From positions 152,507-216,506 of the forward strand of contig JACRKC010000069.1 in assembly GCA_016235555.1 (NCBI GenBank): a stretch of 64,000 nt of DNA, read 5' to 3'. Numbering within the stretch: position 1 is the stretch's first letter; the number at the start of each line of letters is the position of its first letter. A program made the translations under genes and the position numbers. The notes under the pieces are model-generated. The model was not told the origin of the DNA, made no database searches, and was given only the letters and a program-made list of their open reading frames with translations. Positions 29,304 to 38,070 of the stretch are shown here, one piece after another. This stretch comes from Verrucomicrobiota bacterium. GTDB taxonomy: Bacteria; Verrucomicrobiota; Verrucomicrobiia; Opitutales; Opitutaceae.

Positions 29304-29765
29304 TCAGAACGCGGGGACGAGCGTCACGTTGCTGCCGGACGCGACCGAGTAGTCTTCGCCGGTATTCCAAGTGAGGTCGTTGACGAGAAATTTGAACACC
29401 ACCGGGCGCGACGACTCCGGCAGCTCGATCTGCCAGCGATCATCGGTCACACAGTTCATCAGCATACCTTTGTCCCAGCTGAGGCCGGGGCCCTCGCCGC
29501 GGATGTGCAGCGCGTTGCCGAAGCCGATGTCGATCTGGGCGGTGATCGTCGTCATGAGCGGCTGGGCCGCCACCGGGGCGACGGCAGGCGACTTGGCCGC
29601 CGCCGGGAGCGAGGCAGCCTTCTTTTTGGCCGGAGCCTTGGCGGCCTTGGGCGCGGCAGCGGGTTTCGGTGCAGCCACGGCTTTCGGAGCCGGTGCAGGC
29701 ACGGGTTTGGTCGCTGGGGCGGGCGACTTTGTGGACTTGGAAGCGGACTTTTTCATTGCGGTCAT
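29304..29765 (-). CDS. Small Ala/Pro/Lys-rich protein with CBM20/48-like C-terminal domain
   Basis: 153 residues. Residues 1-70 are low complexity, with repeated KP, AP and PKAA steps, basic and unstructured. Residues 71-153 look like a compact beta-sandwich: TTITAQIDIGFGNALHIRG, LSWDKGMLMNCVTDDRWQIEL, VVFKFLVNDLTWNTGEDYSV. The order (GNALHIRGEGPGLSWDKG, then FKFLVND) is that of glycogen/starch-binding modules of the CBM20/CBM48 type. No signal peptide is seen, so a cytoplasmic glycogen- or nucleic-acid-associated role is possible given the basic tail. An alternative start is the second methionine (29756). Function unknown. Confidence 0.75.
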   Translation of the reverse strand: MTAMKKSASKSTKSPAPATKPVPAPAPKAVAAPKPAAAPKAAKAPAKKKAASLPAAAKSPAVAPVAAQPLMTTITAQIDIGFGNALHIRGEGPGLSWDKGMLMNCVTDDRWQIELPESSRPVVFKFLVNDLTWNTGEDYSVASGSNVTLVPAF

Positions 29766-30138
29766 AGGTGTTGAATGAGGCTAGAGAACCCCAGAATCGG
29801 AGACGAACTTAGCAAATGCGGGGCCAAAGCACCAGTCCCCGTTTGTGACATGACCGCAAATTCCTCACGCCAGGGAAACCACAACCAGTAAGCAACTTAT
29901 ACCAGCGTCACACAGCTTTCAGACTTTCCACTGCAGGCCCGCCCGGTGGGCGGGCAGCCCGGCCACCGGCCGGGCCTACCGTCAAAAAGCAAGGTGACGT
30001 TGGTATGATACCGATTACGAGACGCGTTTGGATTTTGCTGGGCCACCGCTTGCCGGTGGGGCCACAACGGCCGGCCCCCTACAGTCCAAAGGTTCTTCGT
30101 AATTGTTATGACCCGAAGCCCGGCAGAACCGACTACGC
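29766..30138. other. Intergenic stretch with palindromes, no gene seen
   Basis: Between the small CBM-like gene and the TonB receptor terminator there is a promoter region, palindrome family C copy 2 (29897-30010), and a further GC hairpin GGGCCACCGCTTGCCGGTGG (about 30039). I see no coding sequence. Confidence 0.7.
29897..30010. repeat. Palindromic intergenic element, family C, copy 2
   Basis: Outer arms TTATACCAGCGTCAC (29897-29911) and GTGACGTTGGTATGATA (29994-30010). The core GGCCCGCCCGGTGGGCGGGC and GCCCGGCCACCGGCCGGGCC is the reverse complement of the core at 24583-24628. The outer arms differ between the two copies. Confidence 0.75.
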
Positions 30139-30174
30139 AAAAAAAACGGCATCCGGCGCTGACGCCGGATGCCG
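30139..30174 (-). terminator. Rho-independent terminator of the TonB receptor gene
   Basis: Read on the minus strand: CGGCATCCGGCG, a TCAG loop, CGCCGGATGCCG, then eight T. The 12-bp perfect stem with T-run lies 25 bp after the receptor stop codon. Confidence 0.93.
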
Positions 30175-30198
30175 TCGAGATGGGTGCAAGTGCGACGA

Positions 30199-33153
30199 CT
30201 ACAAGCGCAGTTTGTCGAACTTGTAGTCCACGCGGAGCGTGTAGGAGCGTCCGCGCGGATCCGCGATCCGGGGCTCCCAACTGCTGCCGGCACCGGAGTT
30301 GGTGTCGTAGGTGGCCGAGAACGGCGGGTCGGTGTTGAAGAGGTTCTTCACGCCGGCGATGATGGTCGTGTTGCGGAAGCCGCGGTAGGTCGCGCTGAGA
30401 CCGTAGACGTTGTAGGGCTTCACAATAGGATTCCACCTGGCCGGAATGATCTGGCCCGTGCCGGTGCCGACGCCTGGCAGCACCGCGTCGCGGTAGCTGT
30501 TGCGGTAGATTTCGTTCACGAGGAAACTCCAGTTGCCCCGGCGGTAGCCGAGGGTTGCGGAATGCTTGGCATGCAGGCCGATGTCGCTCGAGCGGGTGAA
30601 GACATCGATCTCGCTGGCGCTCCACGGCGCGGTCGGCAGCAGACGGGACTTCTTCTCGAGCAGGTAGGACATGTCGAAGCTCGCGGTGAGCTTGCCCTTG
30701 GCGCCGACGTCCATGTCACCCTTCACGCCGAAATCGATGCCGCGGGTGCTGGTCTGGCCGGCGTTCACCCAGCGGGTGTCGATGCGCTGGATGGTGCCAT
30801 CGGCGCGGCGCTGGAAGCGGTCCTGGAAAAGCGAGTAGTTTTGCAGGAGTTGCGTGGTGCCGAAGCTTTGGATGGTGCCGCGCCGGTTGACCGACCACCA
30901 ATCGACATTGGCGCTCAGGTGCTTGAACGGCTGGAGCACGACGCCGGCCGAATACATCTTCGCTTTCTCGGGCTGCAGGTCGGGTTTGCCGCCGAACAGC
31001 GTGGTCGCGGAGTTGGGCGCGATCTGCTGGCCGGTGCCGGGGTCGATCAGACCGGTCGAGGCGAGCGGGCTCTCTGTGACCGGGTCATACTGCTGCTTGA
31101 ACGTCGGCACACGGAAACCCGTGCTGTAGGCGGAGCGCACGAGGAACTTGTCCATCGGCGCCCAGCGCAGCGTATACTTCGGATTCTTCGCGGTGCCGAA
31201 GCCCGAATACTGGTCGAGACGGCCCGCAGCGTTGAGATCGAGGCCCTTGACGATCGGAATCTGCAGCTCGGCGAACGCCGCCTTGATCGTGCGCTTGAGC
31301 GTGCCGGCGGTTGCGAGGCTGTTGTCGAACGGCGCGTTGAAGATGAGCGCATCGGACGAATTCAGGTTCTGCCGCGTGTCGCCTGTGAAAATGAAGCTCT
31401 CCTGCCGCCAGTCGACGCCGACCGCCGCCTGCAACATGCCGGCGGGCAGTTTCATGACGGAGCCGGAGGCGACCGCATCGTATTCGTCGGTGCGGTAGGT
31501 GCCGCCATACATCGCCACGCCGTTGGCGCGCGTCTTGTCGATCGCGGCCATGGCCTCTGGTGTCTGGGTGTAGGAAAACGGGTCGACGACGCCGGTGTTG
31601 ATCAGGTTCACAAACGGCACGGTGAAAACGTAGCCATTGTTGATCACCGACCGGCCGCGGCTCTGCGCGCGGGAGGCACCGATCCGGTAGTCCCACTGGG
31701 AGAGGAACCCGAGCGGGCCTTCGGCGCCGACCATCGCCCGCCACGTATCGGTGGTCGTGGTATACGCGCGGTTGCCGAGCGGCAGCGACCGCCAGCGGAA
31801 GGCCATCGGCAGGCCGCGGTTGGGCGCGAGTTCGGGGAAGTAGGCGGCGAGCACATTGAAGACCTTGTTGTAGCTCGCTCCGGTGCTCGGATAGAGCATC
31901 CGGAACAACGGATTCGGCACGGTGGTCCGGCCGTCCAGTGCCGTGGTGGTGGCGGCGGCCGAACTCGTCCACTGATTCGGCGAAAAGCTCTTGTTCGACA
32001 CGGAGCGGCCGAAGACACCTTCGAAGGTCAACCGGTGCTGGTCGGTCAGCTTGAACGTGCCGCGCGTGACGAGGTTGGTGTTCTTGACCGGTTGCTGGAT
32101 GACCGCGGCGCGGCCGGTGTCCCAAGCCGAACCGTATTTCGAAGCGGGCGAGGCCCACAGCACTTCGTCATAGGGTCCCATGCCATCGAGCCCCGCGTAG
32201 CCGGGCCCGCCGGGCAGGTCGACGTAATTGACGCCGTTCACCCGGAGGCTGGCGTTCTGCGGGTCGACCGGACCGACGGAACTGGTGGTGGCGCCCGCAC
32301 CACTGCCGCTAAGGACCGTGGGCACCGGAACGGCAGCCGAGCCAATCGCAAACAGCGTCGCGATCGGCGTGCCACGGGTGTCGGGCGAAACACCGCGCGC
32401 CGGTTGGAACGTGTTGACGAAGTCGCGCTGGTCGCCGCGCAGCACCTTGTGGTCAGCGCGGGAGACCGAGACCATGAGGTTGTAACGGTCGCGGTTCAGG
32501 TCGCCGAAACCGGCGACGGCGTTGTAGCGGAAAATGTTGCCCCCACCCTGCTCCGTCGCGTCCATCGCGGCACTCGCGGCGGAGCCCTGATAGTTGTTCT
32601 TCAGGATGAAGTTGATCACGCCGCCGACCGCGTCGGTGCCGTAGATCGCGGATGCGCCGTCTTTCAAAATTTCGACGCGTTCGAGGGCGGCGAACGGAAT
32701 CTGGTTGAGATCGACGACGCCGCCGTTGAGGCCGTGCGACGAGACGCGCCGGCCGTTGAGGAGGATGAGCGTGGCGCCCGCGCCCTGCATGCGGAGGTTG
32801 GCGGAGGTCGCGCCGTTGTTGCCACGCTGAGCGCCAGCCACGACGTCGGCGTTGGACGCGAGGTTGTCGAGCGCGTTGCCGTTGATGTTCAATTCCATCA
32901 GCATCTGCTCGGCGCTGACGACGCCGCGCTGCTCGAGTTCGATCGGCGTGATGGTCACGATCGGCAGCGCGCCCTCGCTTTCGAGGCGCTTGATCATCGA
33001 GCCGGTGACGACGAACTTGTCGAGCTTCACCGATTCGTCCTTCTTCTCGTCTTTCGGAGCCGCGGCCGGCTGGGCCAGCGCCTCGGTCAGCAGGCTCGCG
33101 GGTGCGAGCAAGGCAAACAATACCGCCCGTTTCCACGGGTTGCGTGCGTTCAT
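30199..33153 (-). CDS. TonB-dependent outer-membrane receptor (984 aa)
   Basis: Start ATG 33153 (MNARNPWKRAVLFALLAPAS, signal peptide to about ALAQ). The plug domain begins VKLDKFVVTGSMIKR and includes ILLNGRRVSSHGLNGG, VDLNQIPFAALERVEILKDGASAIYG and DAVGGVINFILK, hallmarks of TonB receptors. The rest is a 22-strand barrel with the TonB_dep_Rec motif (YGLSATYRGFRNTTIIAGVKNLFNTDPPF). The protein ends in DYKFDKLRL rather than an aromatic residue, which is unusual for an outer-membrane beta-barrel. It imports a ligand across the outer membrane using TonB-ExbBD. Of the five receptors here it is the least like the others and has its own terminator. Ligand unknown. Confidence 0.95.
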   Translation of the reverse strand: MNARNPWKRAVLFALLAPASLLTEALAQPAAAPKDEKKDESVKLDKFVVTGSMIKRLESEGALPIVTITPIELEQRGVVSAEQMLMELNINGNALDNLASNADVVAGAQRGNNGATSANLRMQGAGATLILLNGRRVSSHGLNGGVVDLNQIPFAALERVEILKDGASAIYGTDAVGGVINFILKNNYQGSAASAAMDATEQGGGNIFRYNAVAGFGDLNRDRYNLMVSVSRADHKVLRGDQRDFVNTFQPARGVSPDTRGTPIATLFAIGSAAVPVPTVLSGSGAGATTSSVGPVDPQNASLRVNGVNYVDLPGGPGYAGLDGMGPYDEVLWASPASKYGSAWDTGRAAVIQQPVKNTNLVTRGTFKLTDQHRLTFEGVFGRSVSNKSFSPNQWTSSAAATTTALDGRTTVPNPLFRMLYPSTGASYNKVFNVLAAYFPELAPNRGLPMAFRWRSLPLGNRAYTTTTDTWRAMVGAEGPLGFLSQWDYRIGASRAQSRGRSVINNGYVFTVPFVNLINTGVVDPFSYTQTPEAMAAIDKTRANGVAMYGGTYRTDEYDAVASGSVMKLPAGMLQAAVGVDWRQESFIFTGDTRQNLNSSDALIFNAPFDNSLATAGTLKRTIKAAFAELQIPIVKGLDLNAAGRLDQYSGFGTAKNPKYTLRWAPMDKFLVRSAYSTGFRVPTFKQQYDPVTESPLASTGLIDPGTGQQIAPNSATTLFGGKPDLQPEKAKMYSAGVVLQPFKHLSANVDWWSVNRRGTIQSFGTTQLLQNYSLFQDRFQRRADGTIQRIDTRWVNAGQTSTRGIDFGVKGDMDVGAKGKLTASFDMSYLLEKKSRLLPTAPWSASEIDVFTRSSDIGLHAKHSATLGYRRGNWSFLVNEIYRNSYRDAVLPGVGTGTGQIIPARWNPIVKPYNVYGLSATYRGFRNTTIIAGVKNLFNTDPPFSATYDTNSGAGSSWEPRIADPRGRSYTLRVDYKFDKLRL

Positions 33154-33275
33154 AAGGTTGTGGGTAGAGTTAACTCCGGTCGCCAGCAAACGCCGGGCCC
33201 GGGTTGTGGTGCGGCAAAAAAGTCACTTGGTCAGTCGCAAATAAGCAAGGAGAATGCCGAACGCGGGCGGACCCG

Positions 33276-33416
33276 GGGTGTAACTCAAACTGATGTCGGC
33301 GCTCTGTAGCGGCGGTCTATGACCGCCGTCGAACTGTCGCATGTGCTTCGTCGGCGGTCATAGACCGCCGCTACAACCGAACCCTTCGTTGACTGACATC
33401 AGTTTGAGTTGCACCC
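33276..33416. repeat. Long palindromic intergenic element, family B, copy 2
   Basis: GGTGTAACTCAAACTGATGTC at the left and GACATCAGTTTGAGTTGCACC at the right. Inner arms are TGTAGCGGCGGTCTATGACC and GGTCATAGACCGCCGCTACA. The outer arms carry compensating changes (GATGTC/GACATC versus GAGGTCA/TGACCTC in copies 1 and 3). Confidence 0.9.
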
Positions 33417-33594
33417 GCGGACCCGCGCAGCTCCGTTCTCCGGGCGATGCAGAGCACGCCCCTCTTTCGTCGCGCCCGGCGAAGCATGACTGTGCAAATG
33501 GGGGAGCCGCAACCGCTGCCGGAAAACGCCGCCCTCCCTTGCCAACGCCCAGCGGGGCGTCCTGCGGCTCCGCAACGCGGCCTTGCCGCCGCAA

Positions 33595-33670
33595 TGGTGG
33601 ACCGGAGGGGGATCAAACCCCTGACCTCGTCGTTGCGAACGACGCGCTCTATCAACTGAGCTACCGGCCC
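33595..33670 (-). tRNA. tRNA-Ala (anticodon CGC)
   Basis: Reverse complement: acceptor GGGCCGG pairing with CCGGTCC, including the G3-U70 wobble that marks alanine tRNAs. D-arm GCTC/GAGC; anticodon arm CGTCG-TTCGCAA-CGACG with anticodon CGC; T-arm AGGGG-TTTGATC-CCCCT; discriminator A and encoded CCA. 76 nt in all. It reads codon GCG, common in this GC-rich genome. Confidence 0.95.
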
Positions 33671-33741
33671 GTGAGGAACGGGAGGTATTGGGAAATCCGC
33701 GCCTCCAAGTAAACATCAATTTTTGCCGCCCGTTTCGCACC

Positions 33742-33855
33742 GGCGCATCTCACTTTCCTGCCACGCGGAGGGGCGCTTTTCCAAGCGCCCAAGCCCGTCG
33801 GTTGAAAACCGCCGCTCCGTCGTTCTCGCCGGACGGCAAGAAACTGAGATGTGCC
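33742..33855. repeat. Long palindromic intergenic element, family D, copy 1
   Basis: GGCGCATCTCACTTTCCTGCC at the left, GGCAAGAAACTGAGATGTGCC at the right, with inner GGGGCGCTTTTCCAAGCGCCC. A related copy lies at 63741-63899. Confidence 0.8.
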
Positions 33856-33906
33856 CGTTCCGCACCGCGTCATCTCGGTGAGCCGGGCCGACGTGGGGGA
33901 CGATTC

Positions 33907-36147
33907 TCATGGGTCGCACGGGAGCGGAAACCGCGGGTTCGGCTGGTGCGCTTCGTTCAGGTAGCGGCGCAGGCGCTCGACGACCTGCGGGTGGGCCGCC
34001 GCGATGTTGCGCGTTTCACCGAGATCAGCCGACAGGTCGTAGAGCTCGAACGTCGCGGGCCGGCCGGCAGCGGCGAACGTGTGAATCGCCTTCCACTGGT
34101 CGGCGCGCACCGCCTGCGTCGGCCCGCGCTCGCGAAACTCCCAGTAAAAATACTCGTGCTCCTTCTGCCCCGGCTGCCCCAGCAAGGTCGGCACCAGCGA
34201 CAGGCCATCGATCGCCGCGGGCAGTTTCGCGCCGCCGAGCTCCGCGAGCGTCGGCAGAATGTCCCACGCCGCAAAGGGCGCGTCCACGACGCGGCCCGCG
34301 GCGATGCGCGCGGGCCAGCGCGCGAGCAGCGGCACGCGGATGCCGCCTTCGTAGAGATCACGCTTCACGCCGCGCAGCGGGCCGTTGCTGTCGAAGAACT
34401 CCGGATCGTGGCCGCCCTCGGTGTGCGGGCCGTTGTCGCTGGTAAACAGCACGAGGGTGTCCTGCGCGATCCCGAGTTCGTCGAGCAGCCGCAGGATTTC
34501 ACCGACCTGCCGGTCGAGCCGCGTGACCATCGCCGCGAACGTTGAGCGCGGCATCGGCTGCGAAGCATACCCGCCGGGCGCGGCGTCGGGACCGTAATCG
34601 GCCTCGCCGCCCCACTCGGGAAACTTCCGGCCGGCGAACGGGGTTTCAGGAAACTTGCCCTTGAACTGCGCGAGAATCTCGTCGTCCGGCGCCTGGAGCT
34701 CCGCGTGCGGAATCGGCGTCGGCACGAACAGGAAGAACGGTTTTTCGCGATGAGTCCGGATGAATTTCAGCGTCTCGCGGTGCAGGATGTCCGGCGCGTA
34801 GGTGGTCTTCACGTGCATGTCGTTGCCCGGGAGAAAAACCTGGCGCTGGCCGTCCCAGAGATACGGCGGGTAGTAGCGATGGGCGAAGCGCTGGCAGTTG
34901 TAGCCGAAAAACCGATCGAAGCCCTGCGCGGTCGGATCGCCCTCGCTGCCGACGAAACCGAGGCCCCATTTTCCGAACGCGCCCGACACGTAGCCCGCGC
35001 CGCGCAGCACCTCGGGAATCGTGACGGCAGCAGCGGGCAGCGGCTCCTGGCCTTCCGGAAAAATCTCGGCGTTGCCGCGCACCGGCGTGTGTCCGGTGTG
35101 CTGGCCGGTCAGCAACGCCGAGCGCGACGGTGCACACACGGTGTTACCCGAGTAGAAGCTCGTAAACCGCATCCCCTCCCGCGCAAGACGGTCGATGTTC
35201 GGCGTGGCGAACTTCTTCTGGCCGTAACACCCGAGATCGCCGTAGCCGAGATCGTCGGCGAGGATGTAGATGATGTTCGGCGGGCGGGGCGGAGCCGTGA
35301 ACGTGAGCGCGGATGCGCGCGCCAGTTGCAGATACGCTGCGGCGTAGCGCCGGCCCAGCTCGCGGTAGGAGTCGGCGTCGAAGTGAATTTTGTCACCCTT
35401 ATGATTGAGGCCCTCAGCGCTGACGAACGCGGTGCGCGGCACCTTGGCCGGCAGGTCGCGCAGTGTTCGATCGATCTGCTGCTTGAATTCGTCCCAGGGA
35501 CTGTCGGCAAACTTGCCGAGCTGCCCGGCGATGAACGGCACCGCCGGCGCATCCAGTTCCTGGCGCAGTCGTGCGACCAGGTCGGCGAGCTTCGCGGCGT
35601 AGGCCGGCGCGAGATCGCGCTTCGCGTCGGACTCGCCCTGGTGCCAGAGGATGCCTTTCAATGTGCCCGCCTGGAGCGCGAGTTTGGCGCGGCGCATCGC
35701 GTCATCCCACGGGTGCGTCTTCGTCGCCGCGTCGAGCGCGCCGGGCTGCCACGAGTCGATCGGCGAGCCGCCCACCGCACAGGGAATCAGCCCGACGGTC
35801 GCGCCCGGAGACGCATCCGCCAGCTGGAGACCGAAAGTCCGGCCGAGCCCCACGCCCGCGATGGCCTTGTCGAAATGGATCGGGTCGACCGCCGGCACCC
35901 AGTCGCCCGCCTTGTTCAGCGTGAGCACGCGCGGATGCGGCACCTGATCCGCCGGCGTGACCGCGCCGCGCCCGGCCATGTTGGACTGGCCGATGAGCAG
36001 GAAGAGGTGAAAATTCTCCTTCGCCGGCAGCGAAGCCGCCCGCACCGACTCGGCCAGAAAAACGGCGGGAGCGATCAGCGAAGCGGCCAGCAATCGGCGA
36101 ACTGAGGAGAGCGGGGTTAACATTGGTGTCGTCGCCATAGGTTTCAA
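33907..36147 (-). CDS. Fusion of a CE6/SGNH carbohydrate esterase and a sulfatase (746 aa)
   Basis: Signal peptide region 1-38. Residues 45-280 are a sialate-O-acetylesterase/CE6-like SGNH esterase: LLIGQSNMAG (nucleophile Ser55), GGSPIDSW, WHQGESDA (168-175), and GDKIHFD with the likely catalytic Asp252/His255. Residues 288-746 are a formylglycine sulfatase: NIIYILADDLGYGDLGCYG, CAPSR (Cys338 for formylglycine), GKWGLG, TSDNGPHTEGG, GGIRVPLLARWP. The two enzymes are in one frame with a short proline linker (TAPPRPP). They would deacetylate and desulfate the same sugar chain in the periplasm or outside. Conversion of Cys338 needs a maturase that is not in the window. Either start codon (MKP 36147 or MAT 36135) keeps the signal. 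Confidence 0.93.
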   Translation of the reverse strand: MKPMATTPMLTPLSSVRRLLAASLIAPAVFLAESVRAASLPAKENFHLFLLIGQSNMAGRGAVTPADQVPHPRVLTLNKAGDWVPAVDPIHFDKAIAGVGLGRTFGLQLADASPGATVGLIPCAVGGSPIDSWQPGALDAATKTHPWDDAMRRAKLALQAGTLKGILWHQGESDAKRDLAPAYAAKLADLVARLRQELDAPAVPFIAGQLGKFADSPWDEFKQQIDRTLRDLPAKVPRTAFVSAEGLNHKGDKIHFDADSYRELGRRYAAAYLQLARASALTFTAPPRPPNIIYILADDLGYGDLGCYGQKKFATPNIDRLAREGMRFTSFYSGNTVCAPSRSALLTGQHTGHTPVRGNAEIFPEGQEPLPAAAVTIPEVLRGAGYVSGAFGKWGLGFVGSEGDPTAQGFDRFFGYNCQRFAHRYYPPYLWDGQRQVFLPGNDMHVKTTYAPDILHRETLKFIRTHREKPFFLFVPTPIPHAELQAPDDEILAQFKGKFPETPFAGRKFPEWGGEADYGPDAAPGGYASQPMPRSTFAAMVTRLDRQVGEILRLLDELGIAQDTLVLFTSDNGPHTEGGHDPEFFDSNGPLRGVKRDLYEGGIRVPLLARWPARIAAGRVVDAPFAAWDILPTLAELGGAKLPAAIDGLSLVPTLLGQPGQKEHEYFYWEFRERGPTQAVRADQWKAIHTFAAAGRPATFELYDLSADLGETRNIAAAHPQVVERLRRYLNEAHQPNPRFPLPCDP

Positions 36148-36210
36148 CGGTGCGGAAATTTCCGACGCATGACGAGCGCGCGCGCGATCGCGGCCACGGG
36201 CTCGGGTTTA

Positions 36211-36313
36211 TTCGCGGTGGGTCCGATACCGCGAAGCCTGCTTCGCCTTGGTTGGGAGCTGGCACGGGTCTCCTGACCCGTGGCGAGGTGGATCACGGGT
36301 CAGGAGACCCGTG
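36211..36313. repeat. Cluster of inverted repeats upstream of the esterase-sulfatase gene
   Basis: TTCGCGGT (36211-36218) pairs with ACCGCGAA (36228-36235), and GCGAAG-CCTG-CTTCGC overlaps it. Then GCACGGGTCTCCTGACCCGTG (36262-36282) faces CACGGGTCAGGAGACCCGTG (36294-36313). The first lies about 65 bp upstream of the start and might be an operator; the second is a palindromic element (family F). Confidence 0.6.
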
Positions 36314-36386
36314 ATCCAAAACCGGCGGGGTTGGGAGCGGAACATGGAGGTTTGGTCAAATGCCCCGGAGCTTGCTCCCCGGATGT

Positions 36387-38042
36387 TTACTTTGAGGACG
36401 CCGGTTCGGGCGAGACCGACCGGTTCTTCGTGTTGATCCACGCGAACGGCGCGCCCTCGGCGGCTGTGACGGTGACGTTCCGCAGCGCGATGTCATCGAG
36501 ATTTTGGGCGTGAAAGCCGAGTTTCGCCGCGCCGGTGACGTGCTCAAACGTGACGCCGAGCACCGGTTGTTCGACCAAGCCGCACAGGTAGGCGAAGCGG
36601 CCCTTGGGGTTTTCGACGGTGATGTTTTTGAAGTGAATATCGCGGAACACCGGAGTGCGCGGCGCCCGCGGCTGAACCGAATCGGGCGCCTCGGGCCGGC
36701 GGTAATAGAACAGGTCGATCGTGATCGGTGCGCGATTGTAGGGTTCATCCTTCCAGACGGTGTTCGTGTAGATGCAGTCCTCGACGCGCACATCCTCGAC
36801 CACCGCTCCGAGACGGTCACGATTGGACTTGAGGTTCATCACGCTGGCGGCGTCGCGAAACACGCAGTCGCGCACGCGCACGTGCCGGATGCCGCCGCAG
36901 GTCTCGCTGCCGATCGCGAAGCCGAGCGGATGAGCGCCGGGGGCCAGGGTGCCGTCGACGAGACAGTCGCGGATCGTGATGTTTTCGCAGGAGCGCTGGC
37001 GGTTCGGCCGGTCGGGCGCCACGCTGCCCGCCTTGATCGCGATCGAGTCGTCCTGATTGGCGAAGGTGCAGCCGACGATCAACACGTCGCGGGACGAGTC
37101 GGGATTGAGGCCGTCGCCGTTGGTGCCGCGCGCGGTGGACATCTTGCGGAATCTCACCTCGGAGAACACCGCGCGATCGACGTAGACAGCGTGCGTGTTC
37201 CATGACGGCGCGTCGTCCAACGTCACGTCCTGCACGAACACGTCGGCGCACTGGACGAGTTTGAACAGCCGTGGCCGCGGCGCCTCGCGGTGCGGCCACC
37301 AAGTCTCGCCGTTGCCGCGGACGGTGCCGCCGCCCGTGATCGTCAGGCGTTCGACGCGCACCGCGGAGATGAGGGCAAAGTTCGTCACCGTCACATCGCC
37401 ATCGGGGCCGGGCAGACCCACGGTGGACTCAGGATAACTCCCCTGCCCCCGCCCGAGGAAATGGAGCGTCGCCCCGGTCGCGAGGTCGAGGGTCATGTCG
37501 CTCTTCAACTCAAGGTGATCGACGAGATAGACGCCCGGTGGAATCAGCACGGTGCCACCCGGAGTGCAGGCGGCGATGCTCCGTTGGATCGCAGCGGTGT
37601 CCTTGGTGGCGCCGTCGCCGCGGGCGCCGTGATCGCGCACGTCGAAAATTTTCCCCGCCGGCCTTGTCCGCACGACCACCGCGTCCGACAGCGGCGAGTG
37701 GCTGCCGTCGGCTTCGCGACCGCGGACGCCGACGCGGTGCATCCGATCCGGCGTGAGGTTGCGCAGGGTGAAACTCAGGCGCGTGGTCTCGCCGGCCAGC
37801 TCGCCGTCGCAGAATATCTGGTAAGCCGTGATGCGCTCACCTCCCGGGGGGCGATCCCAGGTGAGCACGGCCGTCGTGGCCGTGCGCGCCAGCGGCGGCG
37901 CGTTGAGATTCGCCGGCGCGGGCGCCGCCCGCGTCGTCCCGAGGAGCGCGCAGGAGAGACCGGCGAGTCGCACGAAACGCGTCAGGGCGGACCTGCGCCG
38001 CACGATCGCTGGAGGGAGCATGGGCATGAATCGCATAGGCAA
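36387..38042 (-). CDS. GH28 family glycosidase (polygalacturonase-like) with N-terminal Fn3 domain
   Basis: 551 residues, signal peptide ending near TTRAAPAP. Fn3-like domain about 45-128 (ATTAVLTWDRPPGGERITAY...). The GH28 beta-helix follows: FDVRDHGARGDGATKDTAAIQ, NGDGLNPDSS (308-317), QDDSIAIKAG (catalytic Asp331-Asp332) and NLKSNRDRLG. The usual GHG box is IGSETCGG here, as in exo-acting or non-classical GH28 enzymes. The family hydrolyses galacturonans or rhamnogalacturonans; some members act on other uronate-containing chains. It lies 28 bp upstream of the next minus-strand reading frame's end (38071), so may be co-transcribed with the hydrolase gene. The exact substrate is unknown. Confidence 0.92.
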   Translation of the reverse strand: MPMRFMPMLPPAIVRRRSALTRFVRLAGLSCALLGTTRAAPAPANLNAPPLARTATTAVLTWDRPPGGERITAYQIFCDGELAGETTRLSFTLRNLTPDRMHRVGVRGREADGSHSPLSDAVVVRTRPAGKIFDVRDHGARGDGATKDTAAIQRSIAACTPGGTVLIPPGVYLVDHLELKSDMTLDLATGATLHFLGRGQGSYPESTVGLPGPDGDVTVTNFALISAVRVERLTITGGGTVRGNGETWWPHREAPRPRLFKLVQCADVFVQDVTLDDAPSWNTHAVYVDRAVFSEVRFRKMSTARGTNGDGLNPDSSRDVLIVGCTFANQDDSIAIKAGSVAPDRPNRQRSCENITIRDCLVDGTLAPGAHPLGFAIGSETCGGIRHVRVRDCVFRDAASVMNLKSNRDRLGAVVEDVRVEDCIYTNTVWKDEPYNRAPITIDLFYYRRPEAPDSVQPRAPRTPVFRDIHFKNITVENPKGRFAYLCGLVEQPVLGVTFEHVTGAAKLGFHAQNLDDIALRNVTVTAAEGAPFAWINTKNRSVSPEPASSK

Positions 38043-38070
38043 GGTCGAGGCAGGGAAACCAGTGGACCGT

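Larger units (their letters stand above)
33154..33906. other. 753-bp stretch without protein genes: palindromes and a tRNA
   Basis: Contains the upstream region of the TonB receptor, palindrome family B copy 2 (33276-33416), tRNA-Ala (33595-33670) and palindrome family D copy 1 (33742-33855). Open frames here follow the palindromes (translating as GGHRPPLQ) and are not credible genes. Confidence 0.8.

Noticed and set aside
30169..33309. Long plus-strand frame opposite the first TonB receptor (and similar ones opposite the receptors at 46-62 kb)
   Set aside because: Composition typical of shadows of TonB genes; none has a start context or motifs.
33341..33740. Small open frames overlapping the palindrome and the tRNA
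   Set aside because: They overlap the tRNA-Ala gene and the repeat on either strand.
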